DNA of 64,000 nt, taken from positions 30,412,408 to 30,476,407 of the forward strand of contig NC_026657.2 of assembly GCF_000004075.3 (NCBI RefSeq), read 5' to 3'. The stretch comes from Cucumis sativus (Eukaryota > Streptophyta > Magnoliopsida > Cucurbitales > Cucurbitaceae). The notes under the pieces were generated by a model. The model saw only the letters and a list, made by a program, of their open reading frames with translations. It had not been told where the DNA came from and did not search any database. The position numbers were made by a program, and so were the translations under genes. Below are positions 37,967 through 48,922 of the stretch, piece after piece; the first letter of the stretch is position 1; each line of letters begins with the position of its first letter.

Positions 37967-40900
37967 TCACTTATCGGCTGTGTGCTTGGCTTTTGTGTGG
38001 GATTGTAACGCAGTTTCTGAGCCGAATGTCCTTCAATTAAAGTTTATTTTCACTATTAAATTGAAGTTGTTAACAATCTTAATTCTCTCCATGGAGTTAG
38101 GAAAATAGGCAGCATGAGTTACCTGTTGCAAGTTTTGCAAGAGAATGCGGCATTTGCTGATTTGGGAGTCTGCTGTTTATTTTTGTCATTAGCAGCGGCC
38201 ATTTTCCCGGCCTTCTTTGAAGGATGAGGAGTAGCTACATGAGCAACCCCTTTCTTGCCATCTGCAAAATTATATATATATAATATATATATATACACAA
38301 AGAAAAATCAAATTCAAAATTTAAAATACAAAACCCCATCTTAGCAATTTGTTTAAGAGTTCAAGAATTTGAAGTCCATCCCCAACCGTACAAGAATGAA
38401 ACAACATGAATTCCAAGCAAAAAGTACTAATATGATAAGAAACACAGGTCAACTTCACATCTACAGTAGCAATATAAAGGGGCAATAGAGAAGAAACAAA
38501 CCAGTTTTCTGAGGAGTGACGAGTTTTGCCTTCTTATCGGGAGCAGGCGTTTTATTAGCAGAATCTAAAGGTCTCTTCTTGCTTGCTTCAGCCTTCAATG
38601 GTTTCAATAATTATTTGATTAAGAAATAGCAAATAAAGGAAAAGAATATCTAACTTAACCCAATCAATTGACTTCATTTCTCACCATTAAAATTTGGTTT
38701 CTTACCCAAAAGTAATAATAACAATGAGGGAAAGATGGCAGCCTCATACCTTTTTTGGTGTCTGCTCATCCTCTTCCAAACTGTCATCCGAGTCCTCATC
38801 AGAGTCTTCACTATCGACTCCAGAAGACTCATTTTCATCATCATCGCTATCATCTTCTTCACCTCCATTTTCATTCTAAAGGAAACAAATGAAGATGAAG
38901 AAAGTTGAAATTAATTGGCCATATTGGTAGAGTAAATATTATGGTACAAAATTTCCTCATATGCTTCAGATCATTGCTAATATCAAGTAGCTCAGAACGA
39001 ACAATGCTCCAGTGATTATATTTATGACCATTGTACATGGTAAATATTGAAAGACGTCAAATTATCACACTTGACATGAGGTGAAAAGTTATAAATGGGA
39101 AGGTTTAAATTGATTAACTTATGAAAGTAAATTGATAATATTATTATTTGGGTTTCTAAAATTGATAATATTATTATTGGGTTTCTAAAATTGAAAATAC
39201 TATTATTTGGGTTTCAAATTAATGCAACCCCAAAAATTAGAAGCATAAAATAAAATTGTTTTAAGAACAGCCAAATTCAATCAAGATTTAAAAATTTCTC
39301 GCCATGGAAGGCATGGAGCTCTACTGTGTATGGTGCCGAGAACCAGTGACCTGTCTTGGAGGCAGTGGTGGATCCAAAAAATTTATTGACAGGGGGGCTT
39401 CGAGTTGTAACTTAGAGAAAAAATAAAAATCTGGAAAAAAAATTACATAGAGAAGACTTGAACTTTGGATGGAAGAGGGGCTGACAAGCATAGTTACCAC
39501 TAAACTTCCTACAAATATTGAACATTAATTAATTTTGTTTATACATATCATATAAAGACAATAAAGTTGAGGGGGGGCCGGCCCGTCGGGCCTATACTAA
39601 ATCTGTCGGTGCTTGGAGGTATGATGTTTGCCTCCACGTAAAGGAATATACCAAATTTGTGAAAAGAGAGGACCCGGATAGTAGCAAGTAGCAAGTTGTT
39701 TTTAATAAGTTAGCTATACTACTATTATTTTGTAGAAAAAGAGGACCCATGCAGCAAGTTTTTCTAAATAATTTACACTATTAATATGGTTTGGATGTGA
39801 AGGAATTATTGACCGGTAATTTACCCTATTCTGCCAAAATGCTGTTGATTTTAGGCCGTTATATTGCCACGAACAAAGAAAATGAGGAGAGCTAAATTAA
39901 TTAAGTTTGCTCCCTTCCTTGTCATGAATCTTCTTTCAAAAATAAATTTTCACACTTGGAAGTATAATGTAAAATGGCATCTAAGAGTACCTCATTATCT
40001 GTGCTCTCCTCATCCTCGTCATCATCTTCATCAGAACTGTCTTTATTCTTCTTACTGTCAATATTTGAATTAGAGGCAACTTTGCTTGGTTCTACAATCT
40101 GCACTTTTTTCTTGGTTCCAGAAGTATCAGGCTTTGCATCTTTCTTAGGCTCTGGCTCTGGCTCTGGCTTTCCTGCACCAAAGTATAATAGCCTATGTCA
40201 CTAAGTTTAGTTAAATGACACATGTACAAGAAAGTCTAGAGAGTAAACATCACCATTGTCCGTGACAGCTAGAGGAAAATCCTCTTCAGAATCAGTATCT
40301 GAAATTGAAAAATAGCAATCCAGAACACTTAATCATTGGTTTAAAAGAAATAAAAAGGAAGTACTAATGACAGCAAGTTGAGAAACAACTTACAAGTAGA
40401 TTCCTCCGTGGAAATGGAAAAAACTCAAACTAGTCAAGAAAACAACATAGAAAATGCAAATCAAGCAATTAAACAAAATAGTATGAAAATAAGTTTAAAA
40501 AATAAAACTAAAATGATTTAGGCCCCGCTTGACAATAATTTCGTCTTTAGAATTTTGTTTATTAAATTTATGCTTGTTTCTTCCTAATTTCTCAATTAGG
40601 GGTTTCACCTTTCTTAAAGAAAAACTCGAGCTCCTGCTTCCTATTCAAAATCTAAAAACAAAAACAAAACTTGGCTAGGTACTTGAAAACACTAGTCGAA
40701 ACTTTGAAGGGATAACCATACATTAAAATTGATGTATAGAAGTAATATTTATAAGCTTAATTTTCAAAAATAAAAAACCAAAAACCAAAATCGAGAAGAG
40801 CCTTAAGAATTCAGATAAAGGATATTCTTCTGGAAGGAGAGATGTATATCCTGTAAAGTGCACACTTCCGTTTTTCCAATTATGAGATAGCTCAAATTCT

Positions 40901-42023
40901 TTGTCAAACACAAGATCAAAAGACACTTGTGGGAATTTCTCCGAGGATAGTGTCCCCAGAACAAGCTTTTGATTGCCAACCTTGACATATAGGACAACCG
41001 GTTCACTTCCTTTGCTCTTGGACTCTCCAAGACAGGCCTGTGGAGAATACATAACTCAACTACTGCCCTACAGATTTCTTAAGAACAGATCAACAAATTA
41101 GCACAAATGATACCTGCGACAGATGCAGTATCTTCTCCTCTCCAGGACTCACCAAGAGAGGTTCTCCAACTTTAACCTCAGCACCTGCAAAACATAACAA
41201 TAACACTAATTTTAGGAAAAACATAGAATCACAACATAATTGACCGTATACTAACATGCTTCAATTAAGTTAGTAGACATGTAATAGAACCAAGTCATAC
41301 TTCCAACATATAAAACAACTCTTGGTTTCCAGCAGAAATTGTTTTCTTGATCCCTCATCTCCAGCAAGATAGTTATTAACAACAAACAATTAAGAACAAT
41401 TTGGAAAGTTCGAAATCATCAGGCAATAATCCTTTTTCCCAAACTATTAGTTCAAAACACACGCGCGCACATGATAAGATCAAGTAGAAACTCGTGAATT
41501 AGCCAAAATAAGAGAGATTACCAAAACGGCTGCACATAAGCAATCTTAAACACAGAACCCATGTAAATTAACCATGCACGTCAAAATTCAAACAACCCAA
41601 GTTCAAGATCACGTATCTGTAAAAAGAAGCGACTCTACAATTGTTCAAGTACTGTTTCCATTCAGTATCGTAACATTCAAATTCACGCCAGATACATTAA
41701 AAATTCAACTGGGACGAACTTAATAAAACACAATATCAGTTAAAACCGAATTTGCTCCTATATTTCACTTAGCAACGAAATGCAAAGACGGCATTAACAA
41801 ATATATGATAGCAAAAGCACACTGCAGCATGAACAGGTAACCGAGACCCAGACACTTCTAGGAAGAAGATGAAAAAACCTACCCGATGCTTAAGCTAATG
41901 CACTGTTCTACTGTTTTTCTACCGTATGAATACCTAAAGAGGCGCCAATGACGAAGAAGCATAAATACTGAAGAAAGAGGGGGGAGGGGAAAGGGAAGAG
42001 AGAAAGTTACCCCAAAACTCCAT
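37967..42023 (-). CDS. HDT: plant HD2-type histone deacetylase with C-terminal zinc finger
   Basis: Ten exons on the minus strand: 42023-42011, 41184-41114, 41037-40826, 40407-40394, 40298-40254, 40172-39991, 38875-38750, 38592-38502, 38261-38123, 38030-37967 (318 aa). The start MEFWGAEVK matches the invariant HD2 N-terminus (MEFWGVEVK). KILHLSQ carries the family's conserved His, and [20 protein letters not shown] matches the nucleoplasmin-like core. Long Asp/Glu/Ser runs and Lys-rich segments follow. The end is a C2H2 finger, [22 protein letters not shown] in pattern, spacing C-x2-C-x12-H-x4-H. HD2 proteins are nucleolar and nuclear plant-specific deacetylase factors acting in rRNA gene silencing and stress response. 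Intron 3 lacks a GT donor and fits a U12 AT-AC intron; exon 4 is only 14 nt. Intron 6 holds a hAT-like element. The gene is divergent from FK. Confidence 0.92.
39129..39219. repeat. triplicated 30-bp repeat in HD2 intron 6
   Basis: Three consecutive copies of AATTGATAATATTATTATTT followed by GGGTTTCTAA. The third copy is more diverged. They lie in the same intron as the hAT-like element. Confidence 0.75.
39363..39611. mobile_element. non-autonomous hAT-like element with 8-bp target duplication
   Basis: The 249-bp element begins CAGTGGTGGATCC and ends ATCTGTCGGTG. The 8-bp sequence CTTGGAGG occurs perfectly on both sides, at 39355-39362 and 39612-39619. The end repeats are short and imperfect (about 7 of 14 positions), typical of decayed hAT elements. 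It has no coding capacity. It sits in intron 6 of the HD2 gene (39990-38876). Confidence 0.7.
40394..40407 (-). other. 14-nt microexon of the HD2 gene
   Basis: On the minus strand GGAGGAATCTACTT lies between a probable AT-AC intron upstream and a GTAAGT donor downstream. It joins exon 3 (ending in GA) and exon 5 (starting AT) in frame, producing the acidic stretch LLPEEEESTYTDSEED expected at this point of HD2 proteins. Confidence 0.65.
40408..40825 (-). other. probable U12-type AT-AC intron of the HD2 gene
   Basis: On the minus strand the intron begins ATATCCTTT, an exact match to the U12 AT-AC donor consensus, and ends TTTCCAC. TTTCTTGAC, one mismatch from the U12 branch consensus TTCCTTRAC, lies about 26 nt before the end, at the far side of the usual range. 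There is no usable GT donor at this exon edge, and reading through would leave the HD2 sequence. Of its 418 nt, 282 are a MITE. Confidence 0.65.
40521..40802. mobile_element. Tourist-like MITE (PIF/Harbinger type) inside the U12-type intron
   Basis: The 282-bp element begins GGCCCCGCTTGACAATAAT and ends, reverse-complemented, GGCTCTTCTCGATTTTGG. It is flanked by TTA at 40518-40520 and 40803-40805, the 3-bp duplication of PIF/Harbinger elements. Subterminal AACCAAAAACCAAAA-type sequence and the GGCCCCG(T/C)TTGA start match a MITE family I recall from cucurbits. No coding capacity. Confidence 0.75.
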
Positions 42024-42057
42024 TGGTGAAGAGCAGAGATCAGTGGGAAGTCGAAGG

Positions 42058-42067
42058 TTTAGGGTTT
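42058..42067 (-). promoter_or_regulatory. telo-box in the HD2 leader
   Basis: On the minus strand AAACCCTAAA lies 35-44 bp before the HD2 start codon. Telo-boxes are typical of plant genes for ribosome production, which suits a nucleolar protein. The regulatory effect is inferred. Confidence 0.45.
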
Positions 42068-42498
42068 TTGCTTTTTTCTTTTGTTATGTGAACGAAGACG
42101 AAGGATTGAATTCGCAAATGGCAAAAAGTGTGTTGTGTGATTAAGAGAATTGTGAGTTTATGTCTTTATGAAATGAAATGGGGAAGAAGCGGAGATGGAG
42201 TTTTTGTAGACGATCAAGTGTTGCGCGTAACACCGCAATTTCTCCACACCCTTTCTTTTAATACGTAATTAACTATGAATCACTTCTCAAAATATGATTT
42301 TGTTGCTAATATTATGTCTAATACATCATTCTCCCACTTGTGGTTTTATATTAAAAGAAAATGACCAACCCAAAATTAAATTGAACAATTATTAAATAAA
42401 TTGCTAATTTTTAAACTCACCTAACCTCGACATTTGAATTTTCTCTTTTTTACCCACAAAGAAAAGATAAAAACAATTCAATAAAAATTAATTATACT

Positions 42499-42510
42499 TG
42501 CCACGTGGCA
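42499..42510. promoter_or_regulatory. palindromic G-box TGCCACGTGGCA
   Basis: A perfect 12-bp palindrome centred on CACGTG, with the flanks preferred by bZIP factors such as HY5 and GBFs. It lies about 350 bp before the FK start and 480 bp before the HD2 start. Confidence 0.6.
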
Positions 42511-42856
42511 GGCGTTTATTGAGCAATTATTTGGACTGCAGGAAAAGTTGGCTGTCGAGGCAGGCAGCACCTAAGTATTGTCGTTTTGGAAAAACCAGCC
42601 AAGGCAGAAAGGTTCTCGTTCCCGCCCTGTGGAGAGATTTACAAGCTAGCAGTTCAACCAGCCCCCGCGGATATAGGAGTAGGAATGAACTGAGACTCGG
42701 GGCTCGAGCTAAAGCAGCAGCCAAAGTTGAATTTAGACAATCACGAGAAGACATTACCCTCATTTTTGTTGCAACTCATCACTATACTAGAGGGTAATCA
42801 AGTGGGTCGAGCGAGAAATTTCCTGCAAGTCATCAAGAATCGAGTCTTTGAGGATT

Positions 42857-45800
42857 ATGGATCTGGGTTTTCTTCTTCAAGCTTCAATTCCCTCTTGGGA
42901 AGCTGTAAGTGTTTGATTCTATTCCTGTGAATCGGTATTTGTTATAAGTATAATTTATTTATCAATGTGTTTGAGATTCTCCTGTTGTTTTGTTGCTGGG
43001 CCATCAGGTGGCTATCCTCTTCATCTTCTTCTTTTACTTGGCCATTGCTGGATCTGTTCTACCTGGAAGAGTTATTCCTGGAGTGATTTTGTCAGACCGT
43101 TCTAGGCTTCAATATCGCTGCAATGGTTTTGTTCTCTCATACGTAATTGCAGTTTGTTAAGTTCTGTGCTACTGAGATTATAATTTCTTTGCAGACGAGT
43201 ATTGAAATTTGGTTTTCTCTTCCTCTGGGGTTTTTACTGCTCCTGTAGGTCTACTGTCTCTTCTGGTGCTCGTTGCCCTTCTTGGGGTTGGTGTTAAGAT
43301 GAATTACATTTCTCCCACTGTAAGTGTTCACTGCTTCTCATTATGTATTTGATCATTCTACTGGTTCCGTAGACCTTTATTTCATGGTAATTTTGTACAG
43401 ATTTTCCTTCCCTGCTGTTGGTAATTGTTATTATTAGAAGCTTATAATATAACGTATATGTAGGCTATTGCAGATAGAGGACTGGAACTGCTATCTGCAA
43501 CCTTCTGGTTTAGTGTCCTGGTACGTGAAATTTCAAGTTGAATATCTGAACTACATTTGTGATAGAGCTGACCGTCGTCTCCTTTGGCATATTATTGATA
43601 TCACTGACATTTTTCTGCAACGGATTTTTGCATATCAACATCATTGTTGACTTTTCATGCTTACCTTTTTTCCTTTTGAGATTTGAATGGTGGTGATAGA
43701 GACCAATTATTATTGATAACAGAGAGGTAAAAACCGAGGGAGATTTTGAGAGTTCCTGTTTTTGGAACCATAACTAAGCCTAACCAAGAAGATATCGCTC
43801 TAAGCCAAAGCTTTGTATTTGTATACTTCCTCAATTTTCATACTTAGTCAGGAGTATATCATACCCATCAAATGTCCCCCCATACAAAATCCTCACAGGT
43901 ATTATTTTTTTAGAAAGAAAATTATACATCATTTCTCGCTTCTCTCATTCTCTTTCTATGATCACATTAATTGCCAGGGGCCTACTGGCAGGAAATAACT
44001 ATTATGTGCCTCAACACACAACTTCTTGTCGCTTAGTGATAAAATAGTCACTAGTCGGTTAATGTTAGAATATGTTTGTTAGTTTCTTATGGTATCCAAC
44101 TTTAATTCTGTAAGGGTCTTTTATATTTTTCTATCTTAAAAGAAGATTTCAAGGAGATTTTTTCTATTTGTAGCTTTGTAACTTTGAAGGTTTGTAATTT
44201 GGAAGATTTCCTACACTGTCCATCAATAAGCTTGTTTGTGTAGCTACAAATCGTGAACCATCATACAAGAATTTGATGATTATTTGATTTCAAGCATTAA
44301 AACATAATACCATTATTGCGATTCTCATGCTAAGAGGTTATTCATAATAACATGTTTTTTCATTGTTCATCAAGTTTGGTCTTTGAATCTTTTGGCCTTC
44401 TATTATCAATTACTAGTTTAACTCCGTTCTTAACCTTCTTCTTAAATGTCACACTTTCAGGCAACATTTTTACTATGTGTTGCTGGCTACAGCTCAAGTA
44501 GTCAAAGTGCTTCTCTAAAGCCTCATATCACAAGAAATTTTATTCATGATTGGTACTTACGCAATTTTGGTTCTTTTTTTTTTTTTCGTATATGTATTAG
44601 TGTCATCAATTCTCATTTTGTGGTGTGTTTGTTTGGCTGAGATGTTTAGATCAAGTTAGGAATTGGGCACATGATGTTAAGAAATCTATGGTTTGACTTC
44701 TCTACTCATTAAAATTGTCACGTCTCATTACAGATGTAAAAGAACGATTGGTTTTGAGGTTTTTTTGTTTTATCACCACCCTTTGAGAAAGAGGTGGTGA
44801 CAAATGTGAACTTACTAGCTATTGTACATATTGCATAACATACACGAACAGCAAATCTTGCTTAGTGTTGAGGAATATGTTAAATGCAAAGGCTAGAACT
44901 AAATATCGAGCCGTACTGTGTATGACTTTAGGACTTTTAGTTTGTTCTTTAGCTGAATGCCTACTAGCATTACATGGTCATATATCATGGAGCTTTCCAG
45001 TTTTATCGTTTGCTGTAAAACACATTTTGAGTTTTGACTTTAGCTTAATAACAGGATTTTTAGACAAGACAATTCGAGAGGTCATGTTGCTAGGTCTTTT
45101 CACTCTGGTTATTTGTTATTAGGTCTTTTCATAATTCGGATCTTTGTTTAATTTTATTGGATTAGAGCCCTTTTATGTAGTCTATCCTAAGCTCCCTGTT
45201 GGACACGTCTCTTTGTATGTTGCGCTTGTAATTCTTTCATCTCAGTGAAAGTTTGTTTTATTCCCCCACAAAGGGCAAAGTTTATTTACAGGAAATAAAA
45301 ATCACTGTGAATGAAATGGTTATCAAGTTGTGAGAAAACAAACTTTCTAAAACAAATATTCAAATGGTTATCAATCGGGATCTAATTTTTTTTGTTTGCT
45401 AAATTCTTGAAGTCTGATTTGACCACTTGTCTAAATGTCAGTTTCCATGTTGCTTAACAGGTGGTTTGGTATGCAGTTGAATCCCCACTTTTTGGGCATT
45501 GACCTCAAGTATGTTACTTGTTTTGAACTCTGTCATGCGCCATTCAGTAATAATGTTATTAGTTTAATCACCACTTCCCATACGATGATGCCCAAGACCG
45601 CTTACCTTTATTGATTTTCGGTCCTCTGGTGCAATCCTCTTATTGTCTTCACTAATAGGTGGACCTTTTAACATGATTTCTTATCATTACTAATTCATAT
45701 AAGATATGTTGATCCACTTGTTAATAAATAGCTAGCCCATCAAATTGGTGGCATTATTACATACATTGACAAAAATCTTGAATTTTCTCTCGTAGATTTT

Positions 45801-48034
45801 TCTTTGTTAGAGCTGGAATGATGGGTTGGCTACTTATTAATCTATCAGTTCTTGCTAGAAGTGTTTTGAACGCCACCTTGAGCCAATCGATGATCCTCTA
45901 CCAGACATTTTGTGCGGTAACTGATACTTCAAAGAATTCATTCATTTTTGTTATATTTGGAAGGCACCAAATAATAGAATATTTGGTCTAAAATGTTAAT
46001 TCAGATATATGTCCTGGACTACTTTGTTCACGAGGAGTATATGACCTCCACGTAAGTACATTTTCAGATCCTTCTTTCCTATTGTAATGCTTTTGGAGAA
46101 TGCTCCTTTCCAATATAAGAGCAAGTAGAGCTAATATCGGTGAGTTTCATGTTTGATTGTCATGTATCACTGACTCTTGATAGTCACGTATCGTTGGCTC
46201 TTGATTGTATAAGAGCCAAAGTTCTTGAACGCAAATAAGACGCCAATTGCAAGTAATGGACAAACCCTCACCAATCCCTTGGGCACCAGGGAAACAAAAA
46301 AGTGAATGGCATCCTTAAAAATTTCCTAGTGTTCTAAGGACTGAAGTATGTTCCCGCACTAGGATATTTTTTCTTATTGAATCTCGGTCATGTTTAAATC
46401 TCTGAATCCTTGTCCATATAAGCCAATTTCTCATACCTTGAGTAGCCTAATGGGTTACTTGGAGACAGTCGTGAGTCTAGTTCTGCACTTCACCAACACG
46501 CTAATCAAAGAGTGAAATATAATACCAAAAACATGTTATTTCAAAAGACTAGTTTCTGTTAAGCAATAAACTATACCTCTTCTTGAATGTTGGAAGTAGT
46601 TTCTGTTCGATTTTGTGCCCTCATGAATTTGTAATTGTGTCTGCACATGAATCGTGCTCGTTATGTATTTTAAGCATGGAACAATGCATCATTCTTTGCG
46701 ATTTGTGCATTTAGACGGAATTTTAGTGGATGGTTTATCTTTTGTAGATGGGACATAATTGCTGAGAGATTAGGATTCATGCTGGTATTTGGAGATCTTG
46801 TTTGGATTCCTTTTACCTTTAGCATTCAGGTAAGTAAGGAAGTAGTTTTTTTCTTCCATCATTTCATGTTGTAATCCAAGTTACCCATCAATGCTTAAGA
46901 TTTAAGACCTCACCCTTATGATTTTGGATTGTCTTGCACATTTGACTACCATAAACTCTGAAACATTGTCGTCATTCTTCAACTTATCTTTTAGAGCGTA
47001 ATGCAGCTATGTTTCCTTTTCTATATGCACATTGGTAAGCATAGTAATTTATTTACCTATTTGTCCAGTGATGTACACAACCTTTGAAAGACATGGCTTC
47101 TATAAGAGATTCTATAAAAGGTTGTTTGTGTTGCTCTTGTTATAGGGTTGGTGGCTTTTGACAAACAAGGTGGAGCTAACAACAGCTGCTACCATTGCTA
47201 ATTGCTTAGTTTTTTTAATTGGGTAGCTACCATGACACGAACTTATAATTGACACTTTCTCCACTCGGTTATAAGGTTTGCTGAATGTGTGTTTTTTGTG
47301 TACTAATTTGGGCAGATATCTTGTGTTTAGAGGATCTAACAAGCAAAAACACATGTTTAAAAAGAACAACAAAGCGCTTATATGGGGTAAGCCTCCGAAA
47401 GTTGTTGGAGGAAAGTTGCTTGCTTCTGGTTATTGGTAAGATTATCATCTATTTAGTCTACTTGTTACCATGTGCATAGCATCCATTCAGTTGAAACTTC
47501 AATTTCTCTAGGAATGCTTCTTTTAAAAACTGAAAGAATACAAAGAAATCATTAGGATGATCACCAAATGCATACATCTCACAAAGACTGAATAAGAAAG
47601 AGGAACAAGAGACAAGAATGTTACCAAAACCTTGTAATTTTTCAATCTTCAAATATGAACCTCGTTGAGATCCTATTGGGTATTGTTTGGACATAGTTTC
47701 CTAATACTTGTTCTTGAGTAGGGGAATTGCACGGCACTGCAATTACCTTGGAGACTTGTTGCTTGCACTTTCTTTCAGCTTGCCATGTGGGATAAGGTAA
47801 TTCTTTGGTACCTCTGTCTTTGCAGCCAAAGAAAAACTAAAACCAAACCCATGAAGAGAAATCTCCCTTCTTTTTTGCAGCTCTCCAGTTCCATATTTTT
47901 ATCCCATGTATCTTCTCATTCTGCTAATATGGAGAGAGAGACGAGACGAAGCTCGTTGTGCCGAGAAATATAAAGATATTTGGGCAGAGTACACCAAACT
48001 CGTCCCTTGGAGAATATTGCCTTATGTTTATTAG
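42857..48034 (+). CDS. FK: sterol C-14 reductase FACKEL
   Basis: Thirteen exons: 42857-42904, 43008-43125, 43249-43319, 43464-43520, 44461-44552, 45461-45508, 45796-45916, 46005-46051, 46748-46829, 47146-47222, 47316-47435, 47722-47796, 47881-48034. They sum to 369 aa, the length of Arabidopsis FK. The multi-span membrane protein shows VRAGMMGWLLINLSVLARS, YFVHEEYMTSTWDIIAERLG, WIPFTFSIQGWWLL, GYWGIARHCNYLGDLLLAL, and near the C-terminus the ERG4/ERG24 signature in LLIWRERRDEARCAEKYKD, then VPWRILPYVY. It reduces the delta-14 double bond of sterol intermediates in the endoplasmic reticulum, downstream of CYP51, feeding sterols and brassinosteroids. Loss in Arabidopsis disturbs embryo patterning. 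All splice sites are GT-AG. Divergent from the HD2 gene. Confidence 0.95.
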
Positions 48035-48895
48035 CATCAAGATGTGGTTACGTGCACAAATATGTAACACTTGTCGTTGAGACGTTAGTCTTCTTGTCTG
48101 GTACCTCTCTTCTTCTCCAAGACACAATTTTCATATGTTTTCCATGTTCATGGATTCTCTGCATTTTGTGAGGTCTGTTTAGTTATTTATTGTCTTCTCA
48201 TTTTGTGTCAACTTGGCCAACCCAACACTTTATCTTCTACAATTCATAGAAAATTTTGGGGAAATTATTATCAATATAAATATGCTCTCCTTTTTTCTTC
48301 TTCTTTCCCTCCTCCCTTTATCTGTTGACTGTCTTAGTTGTGATGAAAATTAATAGAATCAACTCGTAACATTTCAATCTTAGCATTAGTTAGGTATATT
48401 CTCAATCAAGAAGCAAGAGATTTGAATACTAGAAAGATGATTCGATATTCGATATTTGATAGTTTAAAGAGTGTTATATTTGTTTAAAGTAACAAGGTTA
48501 GTACTATATATCAATATTTTAAAGGTTTCAAATATTGAGTATATGTTGTAAATCTATGAAAAATGGGAATGTAAACAATTATCAATTGAAAATGAGAGTG
48601 AAACATTTCAAAGTTACTATATTTAATTTGCTGATGTAAATTTGATGATAGACTTTTGATGGCATAGCAAGTGATAAATAGAGGTCTATTTGAAATGTTC
48701 AAATAAATGCAAAATGATGTTTTTTTACCAAAAAGGGAAACAAAAAATATATATCATAATTATTATGAATTGCATTTCAAGGAATTTATTCCTTCAAAGA
48801 AAAATTATGAGTGGAAATTTTAATCAATGACAGGGATTCTCTGTCTTCCAAAAAGCAAAAGGCTGCATTGATTCCTTCCTTGAAATGCTTCCAAC

Positions 48896-48922
48896 TTCCA
48901 TCCATCCATCCATCCATCCATC
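48896..48922. repeat. (ATCC)n microsatellite
   Basis: About six tandem CCAT units. Confidence 0.85.

Larger units (their letters stand above)
42024..42856. promoter_or_regulatory. shared divergent promoter of the HD2 gene and FK
   Basis: 833 bp separate the two start codons, which point away from each other. It contains the HD2 telo-box (42058-42067), an AT-rich middle, a 12-bp palindromic G-box (42499-42510) and a tract from about 42498 to 42730 clearly more GC-rich than its surroundings, which forms the FK leader or proximal promoter. Confidence 0.6.

Noticed and set aside
40723-40825. reading HD2 exon 3 through to a stop near 40723
   Set aside because: The read-through leaves HD2 sequence and enters MITE sequence, whereas the AT-AC splice restores the acidic HD2 segment in frame.
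42498-42797. open frame of about 100 codons in the GC-rich tract before FK
   Set aside because: There is no ATG at its start and no recognisable domain, and it overlaps the probable FK leader. Its base composition remains unexplained.
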